Shown piece after piece: positions 36,878 through 44,941 of a DNA stretch of 45,818 bases. Source of the DNA: Scopulibacillus darangshiensis (GTDB lineage Bacteria > Bacillota > Bacilli > Bacillales > Sporolactobacillaceae); NCBI RefSeq assembly GCF_004341035.1, contig NZ_SLXK01000033.1, positions 1 to 45,818 of the forward strand. The letters run 5' to 3'. Below the pieces are notes generated by a model, which worked only from the letters and a program-made list of their open reading frames with translations, ran no database searches and had not been told where the DNA came from. Positions within the stretch are counted from its first letter, which is position 1, and each line of letters opens with the position of its first letter. Position numbers and translations under genes: made by a program.

Positions 36878-38221
36878 TTGAAACAAAACGTACATGGGAA
36901 ATCGCTAACGGAATGGCAAGCTGAATTCCCTCTTTTAAAAAACATTATGGATTTACATCCTGTCTTTTGGACGAATGGCAAACAGCTGCCAATGAAGGAA
37001 GTTCCGCCATTGCCAGTAACACGTGAGGACATTATCGAGGCGGATAAACGCTGGAAGCGCTTTGCCCCGTTTTTTGAAAAAGCCTTTCCTGAAACAAAAG
37101 CGGCTAAAGGATTAATTGAATCTCCTTTACGCCATATCCCCCATATGAAGAAAAGGCTTAAGGATTATTACAATGAGCCTTTCCAAGGGAATCTTTATTT
37201 AAAATGTGATAATGAACTGCCTGTAGCAGGCTCCATTAAGGCTCGCGGCGGGGTTTATGAGGTTTTAAAGCATGCGGAAGATCTCGCGATTGCGAACGGC
37301 TTGTTAAAGAAGGATGATAACTATGAGATCTTTACTGATCCAGCTTTCACATCCTTTTTCAGCCAGTATTCAATCGGTGTCGGATCAACCGGCAACCTTG
37401 CCTTAAGCATTGGCACGATCAGTGCGAAGTTGGGATTCAATGTTAACGTCCATATGTCCGGTGATGCAAAACAATGGAAGAAGGAGCTTCTTCGCAGTAA
37501 AGGCGTTAACGTTTATGAATATAATGGAGACTTTAGCGAAGCAATTACTGAAGGAAGAAAGCAGACATTGGAAGACCCAAATGGCTACTTTATTGATGAT
37601 GAGCATTCAAAAGACCTGTTCCTCGGATATAGTGTCGCCGCTTTACGCCTTAAGGAACAGCTTTTGGGACAAGGCGTTAAGGTTGACCGCGACCACCCGC
37701 TATTTGTCTATCTGCCATGCGGTGTTGGCGGTTCTCCAGGGGGAATTGCATTTGGGCTAAAGCAAATCTTTGGTGATTATGTCTATTGTATTTTTGTTGA
37801 ACCCACCCATTCACCGTCAGTCTTGATTGGGTTAATGACCGGCGAAGAAGATAAGGTATCCGTTCAAGACTTTGGCATTGATAATCGCACGGAAGCGGAT
37901 GGCCTTGCTGTCGGCCGGCCATCAAGCTTTGCATCAGAAATCAGCCGTCATCTCATAAGTGGTATTTTCACGATTGAGGATGATGACCTATATAAGCTTC
38001 TGGCGATACTCGCTGATTCTGAAGGGATTCGTGTTGAACCGTCCGCCGCAGCAGGACTCATGGGACCGGCAAAACTTGCCGGCGCAAGCTTTATAAAAAA
38101 ACACCGTTTAGATGATAAAATGGGCAAATCTGCCCATATCGCCTGGTCAACAGGGGGAAACCTTGTGCCCGAAGGCGGCATGGACCGCTTTTATCAAAAA
38201 GGAAAAGGCCTGCTCAGGTGA
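36878..38221 (+). CDS. dsdA: D-serine ammonia-lyase
   Basis: 447 residues from a TTG at 36878; AAAGGAGG lies 7 nt upstream. PLP enzyme converting D-serine to pyruvate and ammonia. The PLP lysine is Lys121 in VAGSIKARGGVYE; SIGVGSTGNLALSIG binds the cofactor phosphate, and LPCGVGGSPGGIAFGLK is the glycine-rich loop. SAAAGLMGP and AWSTGGNLVPEGGM close the C-terminus. Length and motifs match DsdA. It detoxifies or uses D-serine as carbon and nitrogen source. Convergent with the PanE-like gene. Confidence 0.95.
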   Translation: MKQNVHGKSLTEWQAEFPLLKNIMDLHPVFWTNGKQLPMKEVPPLPVTREDIIEADKRWKRFAPFFEKAFPETKAAKGLIESPLRHIPHMKKRLKDYYNEPFQGNLYLKCDNELPVAGSIKARGGVYEVLKHAEDLAIANGLLKKDDNYEIFTDPAFTSFFSQYSIGVGSTGNLALSIGTISAKLGFNVNVHMSGDAKQWKKELLRSKGVNVYEYNGDFSEAITEGRKQTLEDPNGYFIDDEHSKDLFLGYSVAALRLKEQLLGQGVKVDRDHPLFVYLPCGVGGSPGGIAFGLKQIFGDYVYCIFVEPTHSPSVLIGLMTGEEDKVSVQDFGIDNRTEADGLAVGRPSSFASEISRHLISGIFTIEDDDLYKLLAILADSEGIRVEPSAAAGLMGPAKLAGASFIKKHRLDDKMGKSAHIAWSTGGNLVPEGGMDRFYQKGKGLLR

Positions 38222-38259
38222 CGGCCCAAGCAGGTCCCTTCTCCTTCGCTAATTTGACT

Positions 38260-39201
38260 TTAAATATCTATAGCAGTCCTTTCTTGACGGCCATGCTCAT
38301 AAGGCTTTAGCAGGGCATGGATGGTTTCGATATGCGGGATCTTAAGGCTGCGCTTATTTGCCAGGCGCAATGCCCCGCCTAGCAAGTGATCCACTTCTAA
38401 AGGCAGGCCTTTGCGGAAGTCCTGATGCATGGAGGATGTTGCCTCATCAGGGAAGGATTTAATCTGCTCCGCCCCTGCTTGAGGCATGATATCCGTCAAA
38501 TCAACATGATAAGCTTTGGCAAGCTGGGTCATTTCTTGTAAAACCTCGATGCTCAAATTTGTGAGGGCCTCGTTTTCCCGAATAGGCCCGATCGTCAAAC
38601 GGCTCGCTGTTGTTATACCCGAGAAGGCAGTAATGAATGTATACTTTTTCCAAAGCTCAGTTAAAATCGTTGCGCTGACAGCTACGTTAATGTTGGCCTG
38701 CTCTGCAGCCTTTGCAAGACGATCACAGACTGCCCTTTGCTTCTCATCAAGCCCGCCGATAATAAAATCATGCTGACTGCTCGTGTGACAAACATGCCCT
38801 TTATCATCAAGTGTGGCAATGATAAAGGCTAGCCCGCCAAGCACTTTATCTTCGCCGCAGGCTTCTTGCAGAATAGAGAGGTGCTCAATACCATTTAAAA
38901 CCGGCAGGATATACGCTCCTTTGGCAGCTAAAATTTTCAGTTGCGGCAAAACACCCTGCAAATGGTAACCCTTCACTGACAAAAAGACGAGGTCACATTC
39001 TTTGATTTGGTCTGCATTAGTATAAATTTGCAAATGATCGGCCTTATAGTCTCCATATGGACTTATTAGACCAAGGCCTTCTTCTTCTAATTGCCCGCCA
39101 CGTCTTTCCCTAACCAAAAAGTTAACATCATTACCCGCCTCAAGAAGCCTTAAACCAAAATAGCCTCCGAGTGCACCGGCACCTACGACTGTTACTTTCA
39201 T
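38260..39201 (-). CDS. PanE/ApbA-family ketopantoate reductase homolog
   Basis: 313 residues; GAGGGG precedes the ATG. The N-terminal NADPH-binding motif is VVGAGALGGYFGLRLLEAG; the conserved Lys and Asn segments are in FLSVKGYHL and LPVLNGIEH, and the C-terminal domain has SSMHQDFRKGLPLEVDHLLG with ANKRSLKIPHIETI. All catalytic positions seem present. The expected reaction is reduction of 2-dehydropantoate to pantoate for coenzyme A synthesis, but many paralogs in this family act on other 2-oxoacids, and no pan genes lie nearby, so the substrate is open. Confidence 0.85.
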   Translation of the reverse strand: MKVTVVGAGALGGYFGLRLLEAGNDVNFLVRERRGGQLEEEGLGLISPYGDYKADHLQIYTNADQIKECDLVFLSVKGYHLQGVLPQLKILAAKGAYILPVLNGIEHLSILQEACGEDKVLGGLAFIIATLDDKGHVCHTSSQHDFIIGGLDEKQRAVCDRLAKAAEQANINVAVSATILTELWKKYTFITAFSGITTASRLTIGPIRENEALTNLSIEVLQEMTQLAKAYHVDLTDIMPQAGAEQIKSFPDEATSSMHQDFRKGLPLEVDHLLGGALRLANKRSLKIPHIETIHALLKPYEHGRQERTAIDI

Positions 39202-39247
39202 GATATCCCCTCATTTCTGTAAATATCTTTATTATAATTAATTTTAA

Positions 39248-39285
39248 GGGGCCAGACCTGGGGCTTTAGTCCCGGGCCTGGCCCC
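39248..39285. terminator. Hairpin between nhaC-like gene and panE-like gene
   Basis: GGGGCCAGACC...GGGCCTGGCCCC, about 15 imperfect pairs with loop CTTTAGT, sharing core sequence with the hairpin at 26560-26596. On the minus strand TTAAAATTAATT follows, so it can end the nhaC-like transcript weakly. Confidence 0.6.
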
Positions 39286-39296
39286 TTTCATTTTAA

Positions 39297-40691
39297 CTAG
39301 GATACCTTTTCCAATTGATGGTTTAGCGTGACGTTTCTCAGCTTTGGCAAGTAGGCCATTGCAATCGTGAACAACGGTGAGAGATATAAGAAAAAGACAA
39401 AAGGCAAGTATTCAGTGACATGAACGCCAAGGGCCTGGGTGAAGAATGCTCCGCTTACCCCCCAAGGAATGAGCGGGTTAACGAGCGTTCCGCCATCTTC
39501 TAGTGTACGTGACAACGTTTTTCTCGGTATCGCCTTTTTGTCAAATACTTTCTGGTAAGCCTGTCCCGGCAGAAGGATCGATAAATATTGTTCACCGGTC
39601 ATAATATTGACGCCGATTGACGATAATGCCGCGGCTGTCACATAGTGTCCTTTCCTGTGAATCTTTTTGATAACGCATTGAATCATGATATCAATCAAAC
39701 CGACCTTTTGCGCAATACCACCGAAACCTAAAGCAATAAAGATTAACGAAATCGATGACATCATCGATTGCAGGCCGCCCCGATTGACGATGTTCGAGAC
39801 GAGATCATTGCTTGTTTTCAAATGAAAACCGTTTTGCATTGTTTTAATTAGAGATGAAACGGTCATGCCATTCTGCATGAAGAGCGCCGTAATTGCTCCC
39901 GTCACAATCCCCGTAATAAGAACGGGAATGATCGGTTTCTTAAGGAAAGCCATGATTACAACTATAAGCGGTGACACCATCACAAGCCAGCTGAGATTAA
40001 AACTGCTCTCAAGTGCATGTTTGGCCGCCGTAATATCCGCCATTGAGACGTCAGCTGCGGTATTTCGGCCTAAAAATACGAAGATAATAAACGTTACCAG
40101 AACCGCTGGAACCGTCGTCCACATCATATGACGAATGTGGGTAAATATATCAACACCTGCTACGGCCGGCGAGAAATTCGTTGTGTCAGACAACGGGCTC
40201 ATCTTATCACCAAAGCATGCGCCGCATATCACTGCCCCGGCACATACAGCGGGATCAATTCCAAACCCCATACCGATCCCCATAAGAGCTGCCCCAACCG
40301 TACCGATCGTTGTAAAAGAGCTTCCGGTGAATGTTGAGACGATCATTGTCGAAATGAGTGCGGTAACTAAGAACCACTTTGGATTGATGAGTTCAAAACC
40401 AATGAAAACAAGATACGGTACCGTTCCGCTTGCCATCCAAACCCCGATGACAACCCCGACCAAAGCCAAAATCATAATTGGCTTGAGCCCTTTATGGATC
40501 CCTTCAACCAATCCACCTTCTATATCAAGCCAGCGTGCCCCATGCATTAACGCAAACAAAACTAAAATGACTGTACATCCGATTAATGGAATATGCGGCT
40601 GTACTTTCAGAAAAATTAAACATGTCATCAGCACCCCAAGCAATATAACCATTAACAATGCAACAGACCAAACCTTTGGCATTTTCTTCAT
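39297..40691 (-). CDS. NhaC-family antiporter, likely amino-acid (tyrosine) transporter
   Basis: 464 residues with about 11 membrane helices; GGGGAG precedes the ATG. Family signatures include STFTGSSFTTIGTVGAALMG, CGACFGDKMSPLSDTTN and MTGEQYLSILLPGQ. The NhaC family is named for Na+/H+ antiport, but this gene is under a T-box leader. From memory, Bacillales homologs (YheL/TyrT type) preceded by tyrosine T-boxes have been predicted as tyrosine transporters; the present gene fits that group. Transport of amino acid with Na+ or H+ exchange is therefore inferred. Confidence 0.85.
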   Translation of the reverse strand: MKKMPKVWSVALLMVILLGVLMTCLIFLKVQPHIPLIGCTVILVLFALMHGARWLDIEGGLVEGIHKGLKPIMILALVGVVIGVWMASGTVPYLVFIGFELINPKWFLVTALISTMIVSTFTGSSFTTIGTVGAALMGIGMGFGIDPAVCAGAVICGACFGDKMSPLSDTTNFSPAVAGVDIFTHIRHMMWTTVPAVLVTFIIFVFLGRNTAADVSMADITAAKHALESSFNLSWLVMVSPLIVVIMAFLKKPIIPVLITGIVTGAITALFMQNGMTVSSLIKTMQNGFHLKTSNDLVSNIVNRGGLQSMMSSISLIFIALGFGGIAQKVGLIDIMIQCVIKKIHRKGHYVTAAALSSIGVNIMTGEQYLSILLPGQAYQKVFDKKAIPRKTLSRTLEDGGTLVNPLIPWGVSGAFFTQALGVHVTEYLPFVFFLYLSPLFTIAMAYLPKLRNVTLNHQLEKVS

Positions 40692-40724
40692 GATGTTCTC
40701 CCCTTCTAAGAAGCTTCTAAAACT

Positions 40725-40966
40725 AAAAAAGCCCCGATCCTAATCGATCGGGACGAACTTTGTCGCGGTACCACCCAAAATTAATCACATCTCACTCATG
40801 ATTCACTCTAGCAGATAACGGTTTGGCCGGGAACACTCCAGTTCAGTATATGTAATTCACATAACGCGCATCCTTAGTTTTCACCAACCACTAAGTCTCT
40901 TGTTGCTGATCCTGCGACATGCTACTTCGTATACCTCATCACTTTTATACTTTTATGCTTTTGTGC
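40725..40966 (-). promoter_or_regulatory. T-box riboswitch leader (probably Tyr)
   Basis: On the minus strand: a Stem I beginning near GATGAGGTATACGAAGTAGC, with AGTA on the 5' side and GAATTACA on the 3' side of the specifier loop; the T-box TGGGTGGTACCGCG (40764-40777); then a terminator (GTCCCGATC/GATCGGGGC, six T) ending at 40725. The loop-E partners AGTA/GAA place the specifier at TAC (Tyr), followed by A, if one base separates GAA from the codon; with zero spacing it would be TTA (Leu). Uncharged tRNA should allow transcription of the transporter gene. Confidence 0.92.
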
Positions 40967-40971
40967 GTTTA

Positions 40972-41000
40972 AGTATAAGTGCATATTAAATGATTGTCAA
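40972..41000 (-). promoter_or_regulatory. Promoter of the T-box transcript
   Basis: TTGACA (40995-41000), 17-bp spacer, TATACT (40972-40977): near-consensus sigma-A promoter about 20 bp downstream of the truncated acetyltransferase stop. Confidence 0.85.
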
Positions 41001-41020
41001 ATCCACTTTATACCACTAAC

Positions 41021-41236
41021 TTAAATGCCAGCCTGAAAACCATCATGATCCATGAATTGCTTTAGCCAGCTGTCGATAATGGGATGGTAGCCTTCTTCTG
41101 ATGTCGACTTATCGACCCATGGCAGCCATTCGCGCAAATAGGCCCTATCCTTGTCAACCAATGCAAACAGGGGTTTTGCATCATCCCTTTCCAGCAGTTT
41201 CAGTTCTATTTCATTATCGATTTCAAATGTGAACAT
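41021..41236 (-). pseudogene. Truncated GNAT (RimL-like) acetyltransferase
   Basis: 71 residues resembling only the N-terminal part of RimJ/RimL-type N-acetyltransferases (IELKLLERDDAKPLFALVDK, YLREWLPWVDKS, FMDHDGFQAGI). Family members are about 170-190 residues and have the acetyl-CoA-binding site in the missing C-terminal part, so this fragment should be inactive. The stop comes right after GFQAGI, where full-length relatives continue. The T-box promoter begins 20 bp further, so a deletion joining the two regions is likely. No clear ribosome site was seen before the ATG. Confidence 0.7.
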
Positions 41237-41334
41237 CTTCTATTTTCCCCCTATTCTTATATACAAAAATGGCATCACTGTAAGCTAATCTTGTGCACAG
41301 TAAATGCCATTGATGTTCGTGCTTCTATTTTTCG

Positions 41335-41844
41335 TTAATTAACTTGTTTTGCCTGTTGCAATGTCTCAATATATCTAAAAGCCTGAAGAATGTCCTCTTC
41401 ACTGTAATTCTGTTTCTTTTTAACAACTTGGACTTTAGCTATGATGTCATCCTTCGTTAAATCATCAAAGTAAAGAATCGTTGAAACGAGCTCGAGAAAT
41501 TTTGAATTCTGCTCATTCAAATCGGTAATGAGCGAATCGCATTCAGGCAAAATAACGTCAAAATGGGACAAGAAGGTCTCACCGTCTCCAGTCAGAGTAT
41601 AGCGGTATTGGTGATAGCCCCCCTTGTCCTCCTTCACTTCATTAATAAAACCAAGATTGCAAAGCTCTTCAACTCTTAATGTTAATTCTTCAGAATAAGG
41701 CCCGTAAAAATGAAAATGATATTTTTCCTGAAAAGGCATATCCATCTTTTTTAATATATAAATGATCTTTTGCAGCTTCTTTCTGCCGACAACAACGCCT
41801 GCCTGCTTAAACAAAGATACGAGTTTGGCATGATCTTCAAGCAT
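41335..41844 (-). CDS. ywgA: YwgA family protein
   Basis: 169 residues from the ATG at 41844, with GGAGGAAG upstream; overlaps the end of ywfO by 8 nt. The family is of unknown function. GRKKLQKIIYILKKM, YHFHFYGPYSEELTLRVEEL and LCNLGFINEV are reminiscent of the DUF4065/Panacea (SocA-like) fold, where KLQKLLY and a GP motif are conserved; that relation is an inference from pattern only. The C-terminal part is helical and charged. Coupling to an HD phosphohydrolase suggests a joint role. Confidence 0.82.
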   Translation of the reverse strand: MLEDHAKLVSLFKQAGVVVGRKKLQKIIYILKKMDMPFQEKYHFHFYGPYSEELTLRVEELCNLGFINEVKEDKGGYHQYRYTLTGDGETFLSHFDVILPECDSLITDLNEQNSKFLELVSTILYFDDLTKDDIIAKVQVVKKKQNYSEEDILQAFRYIETLQQAKQVN

Positions 41845-43153
41845 GGCCGCTTCCTCCTTCAAATTTTAACAGCTTCCTGATTTTTTCCTTTGCAGCTTTG
41901 TTTATGGACAAATCTGTAATAAAATCCTTTGGAAAATAAAGCTTGTGGTCTGTTCGCTTTTTTCCTGAAATCGCCTCAACAACAGCCGACTCCCTCGACA
42001 ACTCCCTCAAGCCTCCGCCGGGCATGAGCAAATGAATCGGCAGCCGCTCCTCCTCTTCTCCGGGACGGTAAAAGTCATACGGCAAATCCGAAGATGAGTC
42101 TACGGAAAGATAATACTCCGGGTCAATATCCGCGTCCTTAAAAGCCTCGCGCAAGTCGGAGTAAAGATTGAAATTCGTATTCGGGCTGAATTCTATGTAT
42201 TTGAACAGACGGCGATTAACAAAACGACTGCATAAATCACTTAGAATAGCATCATCTTCCTGCTGCCATATTTGGAAATAGAAGAGAAAAACCGCTTCAT
42301 CAAGCCTAAGAAAATCTTCTAATGAGAGCTTCCCATTGAATAATGGGAGGAGCGGAAGCGGCTGATGTTCAAAGTTGTAGCCCGCTTTATACAATGCTTT
42401 CGCTCTATGTAAAATCTTGGATAAAATAACTTCCGCGCTTCTCGTAACAGGATGAAAATAGACCTGCCAGTACATTTGATAGCGGCTCATAATATAATCC
42501 TCGACGGCATGCATCCCGCTGTGTTTTATAACAACTTGGTCATCCCTTGGCCTCATGACCCGCCAGATCCGCTCCAAATCAAATTGGCCGTAGCTGACTC
42601 CTGTAAAATAAGCATCCCTTAGCAAATAATCCATCCGATCAGCATCAATTTGGCTGGAAATGAGACTGACAACGAGTTTATTTTCATAGGTTTTGCCAAT
42701 CACTTCAGCGACCTTTTTCGGAAAGGCTGGATCTACCTTCTTCAAAACCGCATTTATTTCGGTGTCTCCCAAAATAATATCACGGGTGAACAGCTCATGA
42801 TCGGTGTCAAAAACCTTTTCAAAGGAATGCGAGAATGGCCCATGGCCGACATCATGCAAGAGTGCCGAACACAAACAAAGCAGCCGCTCATCAGGATCCC
42901 AATGAGGATGATCGTCAAAGACATCAATGATTCTTCTGGTAATTTCATAAACCCCGAGCGAATGGCCAAACCTGCTGTGCTCGGCCCCGTGAAAGGTCAG
43001 GTACGTTGTTCCAAGCTGCTTAATTCGCCTCAGCCGCTGAAACTCCGCCGTGCCAATCAGCTCCCAAATCAAGCCGTCTTTGACATGGATGTAGCGATGA
43101 ACGGGGTCTTTAAACACTTTTTCTTCGTCAAGTTTTGTCAACCTGTTGGCCAT
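41837..43153 (-). CDS. ywfO: HD-domain phosphohydrolase YwfO
   Basis: 438 residues. The HD metal motif is complete: His in HGAEHSRFGHSLGV, HD in LLHDVGHGPFSHSFE, and the distal Asp in QIDADRMDYLLRD. This arrangement is that of the dNTP triphosphohydrolase/SAMHD1-like branch; B. subtilis YwfO was placed there, and activity on dNTPs or related nucleotides is likely but not certain. An AGGATGTG site precedes the ATG. It is co-translated with ywgA (8-nt overlap). A perfect dyad lies at its predicted transcription start. Confidence 0.88.
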   Translation of the reverse strand: MANRLTKLDEEKVFKDPVHRYIHVKDGLIWELIGTAEFQRLRRIKQLGTTYLTFHGAEHSRFGHSLGVYEITRRIIDVFDDHPHWDPDERLLCLCSALLHDVGHGPFSHSFEKVFDTDHELFTRDIILGDTEINAVLKKVDPAFPKKVAEVIGKTYENKLVVSLISSQIDADRMDYLLRDAYFTGVSYGQFDLERIWRVMRPRDDQVVIKHSGMHAVEDYIMSRYQMYWQVYFHPVTRSAEVILSKILHRAKALYKAGYNFEHQPLPLLPLFNGKLSLEDFLRLDEAVFLFYFQIWQQEDDAILSDLCSRFVNRRLFKYIEFSPNTNFNLYSDLREAFKDADIDPEYYLSVDSSSDLPYDFYRPGEEEERLPIHLLMPGGGLRELSRESAVVEAISGKKRTDHKLYFPKDFITDLSINKAAKEKIRKLLKFEGGSGHA

Positions 43154-43168
43154 TTATTTTTCACATCC

Positions 43169-43191
43169 TGTCATAGCATGACACTATTATA
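43169..43191 (-). promoter_or_regulatory. ywfO -10 box with adjacent palindrome
   Basis: TATAAT (43186-43191) followed 2 bp downstream by the 15-bp perfect dyad TGTCATGCTATGACA (43169-43183), which spans the expected start of transcription and ends 16 nt before the ATG. It may be an operator or a leader hairpin. No good -35 box. Confidence 0.4.
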
Positions 43192-43416
43192 GCTTGTTCC
43201 TAACAAAAATTAAATGCCCCGGATGGAGCAAAAAGGGCAGGAACCTTGGGCCGATGTACAAAATAAATTTATAAAAAATATGCTGTTTGAAAAAAGGAAT
43301 GACTTTGGCTTAAGCTTTAAACGGTTGGAATATTTCGGCATTAATAAGAATAGCATATGATGAACCTTAGCCGGCTAAGATTACAAAAAATTCTGTTCAC
43401 TGCATTAATTCACCAA
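43192..43416. other. Gap between ywfO and tcyP
   Basis: Between the ywfO promoter and the tcyP promoter there is AT-rich sequence with no supported gene, no strong hairpin with T-run, and no recognised repeat. Confidence 0.4.
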
Positions 43417-43453
43417 ATTCCTACTTGACACATAGGAATAGTTAAAATATATT
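43417..43453 (+). promoter_or_regulatory. tcyP promoter with dyad (possible CymR site)
   Basis: TTGACA (43425-43430), 17-bp spacer, TATATT (43448-43453). ATTCCTA (43417-43423) and TAGGAAT (43433-43439) flank the -35 box; ATAGGAAT is the best-conserved part of the B. subtilis CymR site. This suggests repression by CymR when cysteine is plentiful. Confidence 0.6.
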
Positions 43454-43478
43454 TTATAAAACGAAGGGAGAGAAGAAA

Positions 43479-44870
43479 ATGTTGACACTATTAGTTATAT
43501 TAAACATTGTTATTTTGCTCTTATTTATCATTGCTTTATATGTCATGCAAAAAAAGCACATTTCTTTTTCTAAACGTGTCTTTTCCGCATTAGGCATCGG
43601 TCTTGTCTTCGGGCTTATTCTGCAATTGATTTACGGTCCGACATCTGATATTATCAGCCATTCCACCGATTGGTTTAATCTTGTCGGTTATGGCTATGTG
43701 AAATTATTGCAGATGATTGTGATGCCGCTCGTATTCATTTCAATTCTAACAGCATTTATAAAAACAAAGCTGTCGAAAAATTTGGGCAAAGTTGGCGGAT
43801 TGGTGATCGGGACGCTTCTTGTCACAACGGCTATTGCTGCGGCCATCGGTATTAGTTCTGCATTCTTGTTCAATCTAGACGGTATTGATCTGCACAAGGG
43901 TGATGCCGAGATGCTGCGAATTAAAGATGTTGATCAATCGCTGAACGACATCAAGGATATGACGGCGCCGCAAAAGATTTTGGAATTGCTTCCAGGCAAC
44001 CCATTCTTAGACCTCACTGGTGCTCGCCCGACCTCGACTATTGCTGTTGTTATTTTTGCCGTTATCCTGGGGGTTGCCTTTCTCGGCGTCAGGCGAAAGC
44101 AGCCCGAACAAGCGGAGACTTTTACTAAGATGATTGATGCGGTCTACGCCGTTGTTATGAGAGTCGTAACATTGATCCTGCGATTAACGCCATTTGGTAT
44201 CTTGGCCTTAATGGCAAAGATCGGGGCGACAAGTGATCTCCATGCTATCTGGCAATTGGGCAAATTTGTGATTGCCTCTTATGTTGCCTTAATCGTTATG
44301 TTCATTGTTCATTTACTTATCATTAAAGGAACAGGCTTAAGTGCGCTGACTTATGTTAAGAAGGCATTGCCGACGTTATCATTCGCCTTCACATCCCGAT
44401 CTAGCGCAGGTACCTTACCGTTAAACATAAGTACACAAACAAAGAAATTTGGTGTTCCTGAGGGGATTGCGAACTTCGCAGGATCGTTCGGATTATCGGT
44501 TGGCCAAAACGGCTGCGCCGGCATCTACCCGGCCATGCTTGCTGTTATGGCAGCACCAACAGCGGGAATCGATCCGTTAACACCGTCATTTATTCTAACA
44601 TTGATCGTTGTCGTCGCTCTGAGTTCATTAGGTGTCGCAGGTGTCGGCGGCGGCGCAACCTTCGCAGCGTTGATTGTTTTATCAACAATGAACCTGCCCG
44701 TCGCACTAGTGGGATTGCTCGTCTCAATTGAACCGCTCATTGATATGGGCCGAACCACCTTGAATGTCAGCGGAAGCATGACCGCAGGACTGCTTACAAG
44801 TAAGGTTACCAAAGAATTAGATTCGGGTGTGTACACATCCGTAGACGGAGAACAGCACATCGGAGCTTAA
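43479..44870 (+). CDS. tcyP: L-cystine:cation symporter, TcyP type
   Basis: 463 residues, the length of B. subtilis TcyP. Member of the dicarboxylate/amino acid:cation symporter family with about eight membrane helices and two re-entrant loops. Family motifs are SFAFTSRSSAGTLPLNI (first serine-rich loop) and LLVSIEPLIDMGRTTLNVSG (cation/substrate region, corresponding to the NxxD-like segment). AAGGGAG lies before the ATG. It takes up cystine as sulfur source. The promoter has a CymR-like dyad, which supports the sulfur role. A terminator follows. Confidence 0.9.
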   Translation: MLTLLVILNIVILLLFIIALYVMQKKHISFSKRVFSALGIGLVFGLILQLIYGPTSDIISHSTDWFNLVGYGYVKLLQMIVMPLVFISILTAFIKTKLSKNLGKVGGLVIGTLLVTTAIAAAIGISSAFLFNLDGIDLHKGDAEMLRIKDVDQSLNDIKDMTAPQKILELLPGNPFLDLTGARPTSTIAVVIFAVILGVAFLGVRRKQPEQAETFTKMIDAVYAVVMRVVTLILRLTPFGILALMAKIGATSDLHAIWQLGKFVIASYVALIVMFIVHLLIIKGTGLSALTYVKKALPTLSFAFTSRSSAGTLPLNISTQTKKFGVPEGIANFAGSFGLSVGQNGCAGIYPAMLAVMAAPTAGIDPLTPSFILTLIVVVALSSLGVAGVGGGATFAALIVLSTMNLPVALVGLLVSIEPLIDMGRTTLNVSGSMTAGLLTSKVTKELDSGVYTSVDGEQHIGA

Positions 44871-44894
44871 AATTTTAGGATTTTGTATATACTG

Positions 44895-44932
44895 GCCGCC
44901 CTTCCCATTTAATTGGGGATGGCGGCTTTTTT
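44895..44932 (+). terminator. tcyP intrinsic terminator
   Basis: GCCGCC-CTTCCC with GGGGAT-GGCGGC (12-bp imperfect stem, 8-nt loop ATTTAATT), followed by six T on the plus strand. Confidence 0.9.
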
Positions 44933-44941
44933 GCAGCGCAT

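Noticed and set aside
40135-40743. 202-residue plus-strand frame opposite the NhaC-like gene
   Set aside because: Antisense to a clear transporter gene and its T-box terminator; no family resemblance.
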